A DNA stretch of 51,004 nt from the NCBI RefSeq assembly GCF_000297395.2, contig NZ_HF570108.1, forward strand, positions 275,170 through 326,173, written 5' to 3'. Numbering within the stretch: the stretch's first letter is position 1; the number at the start of each line of letters is the position of its first letter. Shown one piece after another: positions 50,152-51,004 of the stretch. This stretch comes from Micromonospora lupini str. Lupac 08. Lineage in GTDB: Bacteria > Actinomycetota > Actinomycetes > Mycobacteriales > Micromonosporaceae. The notes under the pieces are model-generated. The model saw nothing but the letters and a program-made list of their open reading frames with translations, searched no databases and was not told the DNA's origin. A program made the translations under genes and the position numbers.

Positions 50152-51004
50152 TCAGCCGTTGAGCACGCTGCCCACCAGGCCGTCCATGGCATCGCTCGCG
50201 AGCAGGACGACCAGCACGCTGATCGCCACCAACAGCCCCAACGCGGCGATCAGCACGATCACCACCCGGGTGTTTCGCGATCGCTCGGTCGGCGTGTCGG
50301 ACCAGCCCTGGGCAAGAATGTGCCCGGTCAGCGAGCCGGAATTCTCCACCGCCGCGTTGGCCGGCAGGGCGATCGTGGCGAACCCCGGCCCCTCGCCGCT
50401 GCCGTAGACGGTGCCTGCCAGATCGGTCCCGCCGTCGCGCCTCCCGGCGTGGAGGCCGGTCGGCGCGTCCCGCCGGGCAGGGCCGCCCGGCGGCGTGCTC
50501 GTCCGGTGGTCCGTACCACCGGTCCCCGGCGTGCCGGCGGTGGACGGCGTACGGGCGGTCGTCGGCGTGCCGGTGGTGGACGGCGTACCGGCGGTGGACG
50601 GTGGCCAGCTGGGCAGCGCGGGCGCGGGCACCACAGGTGGGGCCGAGACCGGCGCCTCGGCTCGGGCGCTGCTCGGGGTCGACGACGCGCCAGCCGACGT
50701 CCATGCGCTGCTCGGGGCCGACGACGCACCAGCCGACGTCCACGCGCTGCCCGATTTTTGTGGTGCGGCATCCGACATCGGCTGTGCCGTGGTCGGGGCA
50801 GCGTGCGGGGTGCCGACGGCTCGCGGTGCCGCGTCGGTCGAGGACGGCCAGGCTGCCGGCGGTGCCGAGACCGAGGCGGTGGCCCGTATGCCCGGGCTGG
50901 ATGACGCACCGGAGACATGCCGGTCGGAGTCGGCGCGCTCGACCGGCGGAGAGGCGGTCCATCCGGCCGAGCCGGCCGGCGGCGCGGAGACCGACGCGGT
51001 GGCC
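50152..51004 (-). CDS. Pro/Ala/Ser/Thr-rich single-pass membrane protein, partial
   Basis: The reading frame stays open to the right edge, so the N-terminus lies outside the window; at least 284 residues are visible. Most is low-complexity with repeats: ATASVSAPPA occurs twice, SAWTSAGASS twice, and STAGTPSTTGTPTTARTPST is a run of TP-type units. A short conserved-looking segment (GSLTGHILAQGWSDTP) precedes one TM helix near the C-terminus (VVIVLIAALGLLVAISVLVVLLAS), leaving about 12 residues beyond it. An internal ATG at 50778 would give 208 residues. I do not recognise a family. Confidence 0.55.
   Translation of the reverse strand, partial: ATASVSAPPAGSAGWTASPPVERADSDRHVSGASSSPGIRATASVSAPPAAWPSSTDAAPRAVGTPHAAPTTAQPMSDAAPQKSGSAWTSAGASSAPSSAWTSAGASSTPSSARAEAPVSAPPVVPAPALPSWPPSTAGTPSTTGTPTTARTPSTAGTPGTGGTDHRTSTPPGGPARRDAPTGLHAGRRDGGTDLAGTVYGSGEGPGFATIALPANAAVENSGSLTGHILAQGWSDTPTERSRNTRVVIVLIAALGLLVAISVLVVLLASDAMDGLVGSVLNG

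Noticed and set aside
47694..50162. Open frame of about 820 codons antisense to the helicase with VAEATLAGRPV-type repeats
   Set aside because: The repeat is the antisense reading of the helicase tail. The helicase has intact DEAD-box motifs, so this frame is not a gene.
50120..50962. 280-codon open frame overlapping the Pro/Ala-rich gene on the same strand
   Set aside because: Arg/His/Cys-rich shadow. The other frame has a clear TM helix and internal protein repeats.
1..51004. tRNA or rRNA genes, insertion sequences, prophage or integration sites
   Set aside because: No cloverleaf or rRNA-like stretch, transposase, integrase or phage protein was recognised on either strand.

Overview
The window is a 51 kb stretch of high-GC chromosome from a Gram-positive actinomycete, most likely Micromonosporaceae (Micromonospora or a close relative). 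This is inferred from the GC-rich third codon positions, frequent GTG/TTG starts, many apparently leaderless promoters (TANNNT 5-8 nt before the start codon), a BldC-type regulator, an XRE/DUF397 pair, a mycobacterial-type Cds1 cysteine desulfhydrase, System II cytochrome c maturation genes and ubiD/ubiA/ubiX-type late menaquinone genes. I see no rRNA, tRNA, CRISPR array, transposase or prophage; the region looks like ordinary chromosome.

Left part (1-9.1 kb): a small conserved ORF, mscL, a FadR-type GntR regulator divergent from a CynX-type MFS exporter, and a SpoIIAA-like STAS protein. These precede a tightly overlapping six-gene operon (3475-9064): RsbR-like, RsbS-like, RsbT-like, RsbX-like ATPase/PP2C fusion, histidine kinase, and receiver/PP2C fusion. 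This is a stressosome-type sensing module wired to a two-component and phosphatase output. From 9 to 17.4 kb lie an AraC regulator, a TIGR03086 (DinB-like) protein, a PadR regulator with an ABC/FtsX exporter, a small membrane protein, an oligopeptidase B and a GlcE-like FAD oxidoreductase.

Middle (17.5-27.8 kb): a second signalling cluster, with a SpoIIE-type phosphatase divergent from a soluble 1271-residue poly-HAMP hybrid histidine kinase and a response regulator. A GbsR/MarR regulator divergent from an ABC-2 exporter follows, then another STAS protein. From 27.9 to 34 kb is a heme and cytochrome c block: hemL, a histidine phosphatase, TlpA-like thioredoxin, ccdA, resB and ccsB. A strong hairpin ends it.

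Right part (34-51 kb): a secreted repeat-domain protein, an 82-residue ORF, the XRE/DUF397 pair, a MarR/AhpD-like divergent pair with two tandem operators, and an epoxide-hydrolase-like enzyme. Next come ubiD, ubiA and ubiX homologues of menaquinone synthesis with a class I terpene cyclase inserted on the opposite strand. Then follow BldC, an Lrp regulator, an SDR, Cds1, a glycolipid-binding-domain protein, a DEAD-box helicase with a long DRP/GERR repeat tail, and a Pro/Ala/Ser/Thr-rich membrane protein that runs off the right edge.

Recurrent non-coding features are palindromic extragenic elements of at least two families, short tandem repeats placed at or just after stop codons, and two nearly identical 16-mers resembling the actinobacterial SOS (LexA) box in the promoters of the first ORF and the FAD oxidoreductase. 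No sigma factor gene lies in the window although four STAS proteins and four PP2C/ATPase proteins do.
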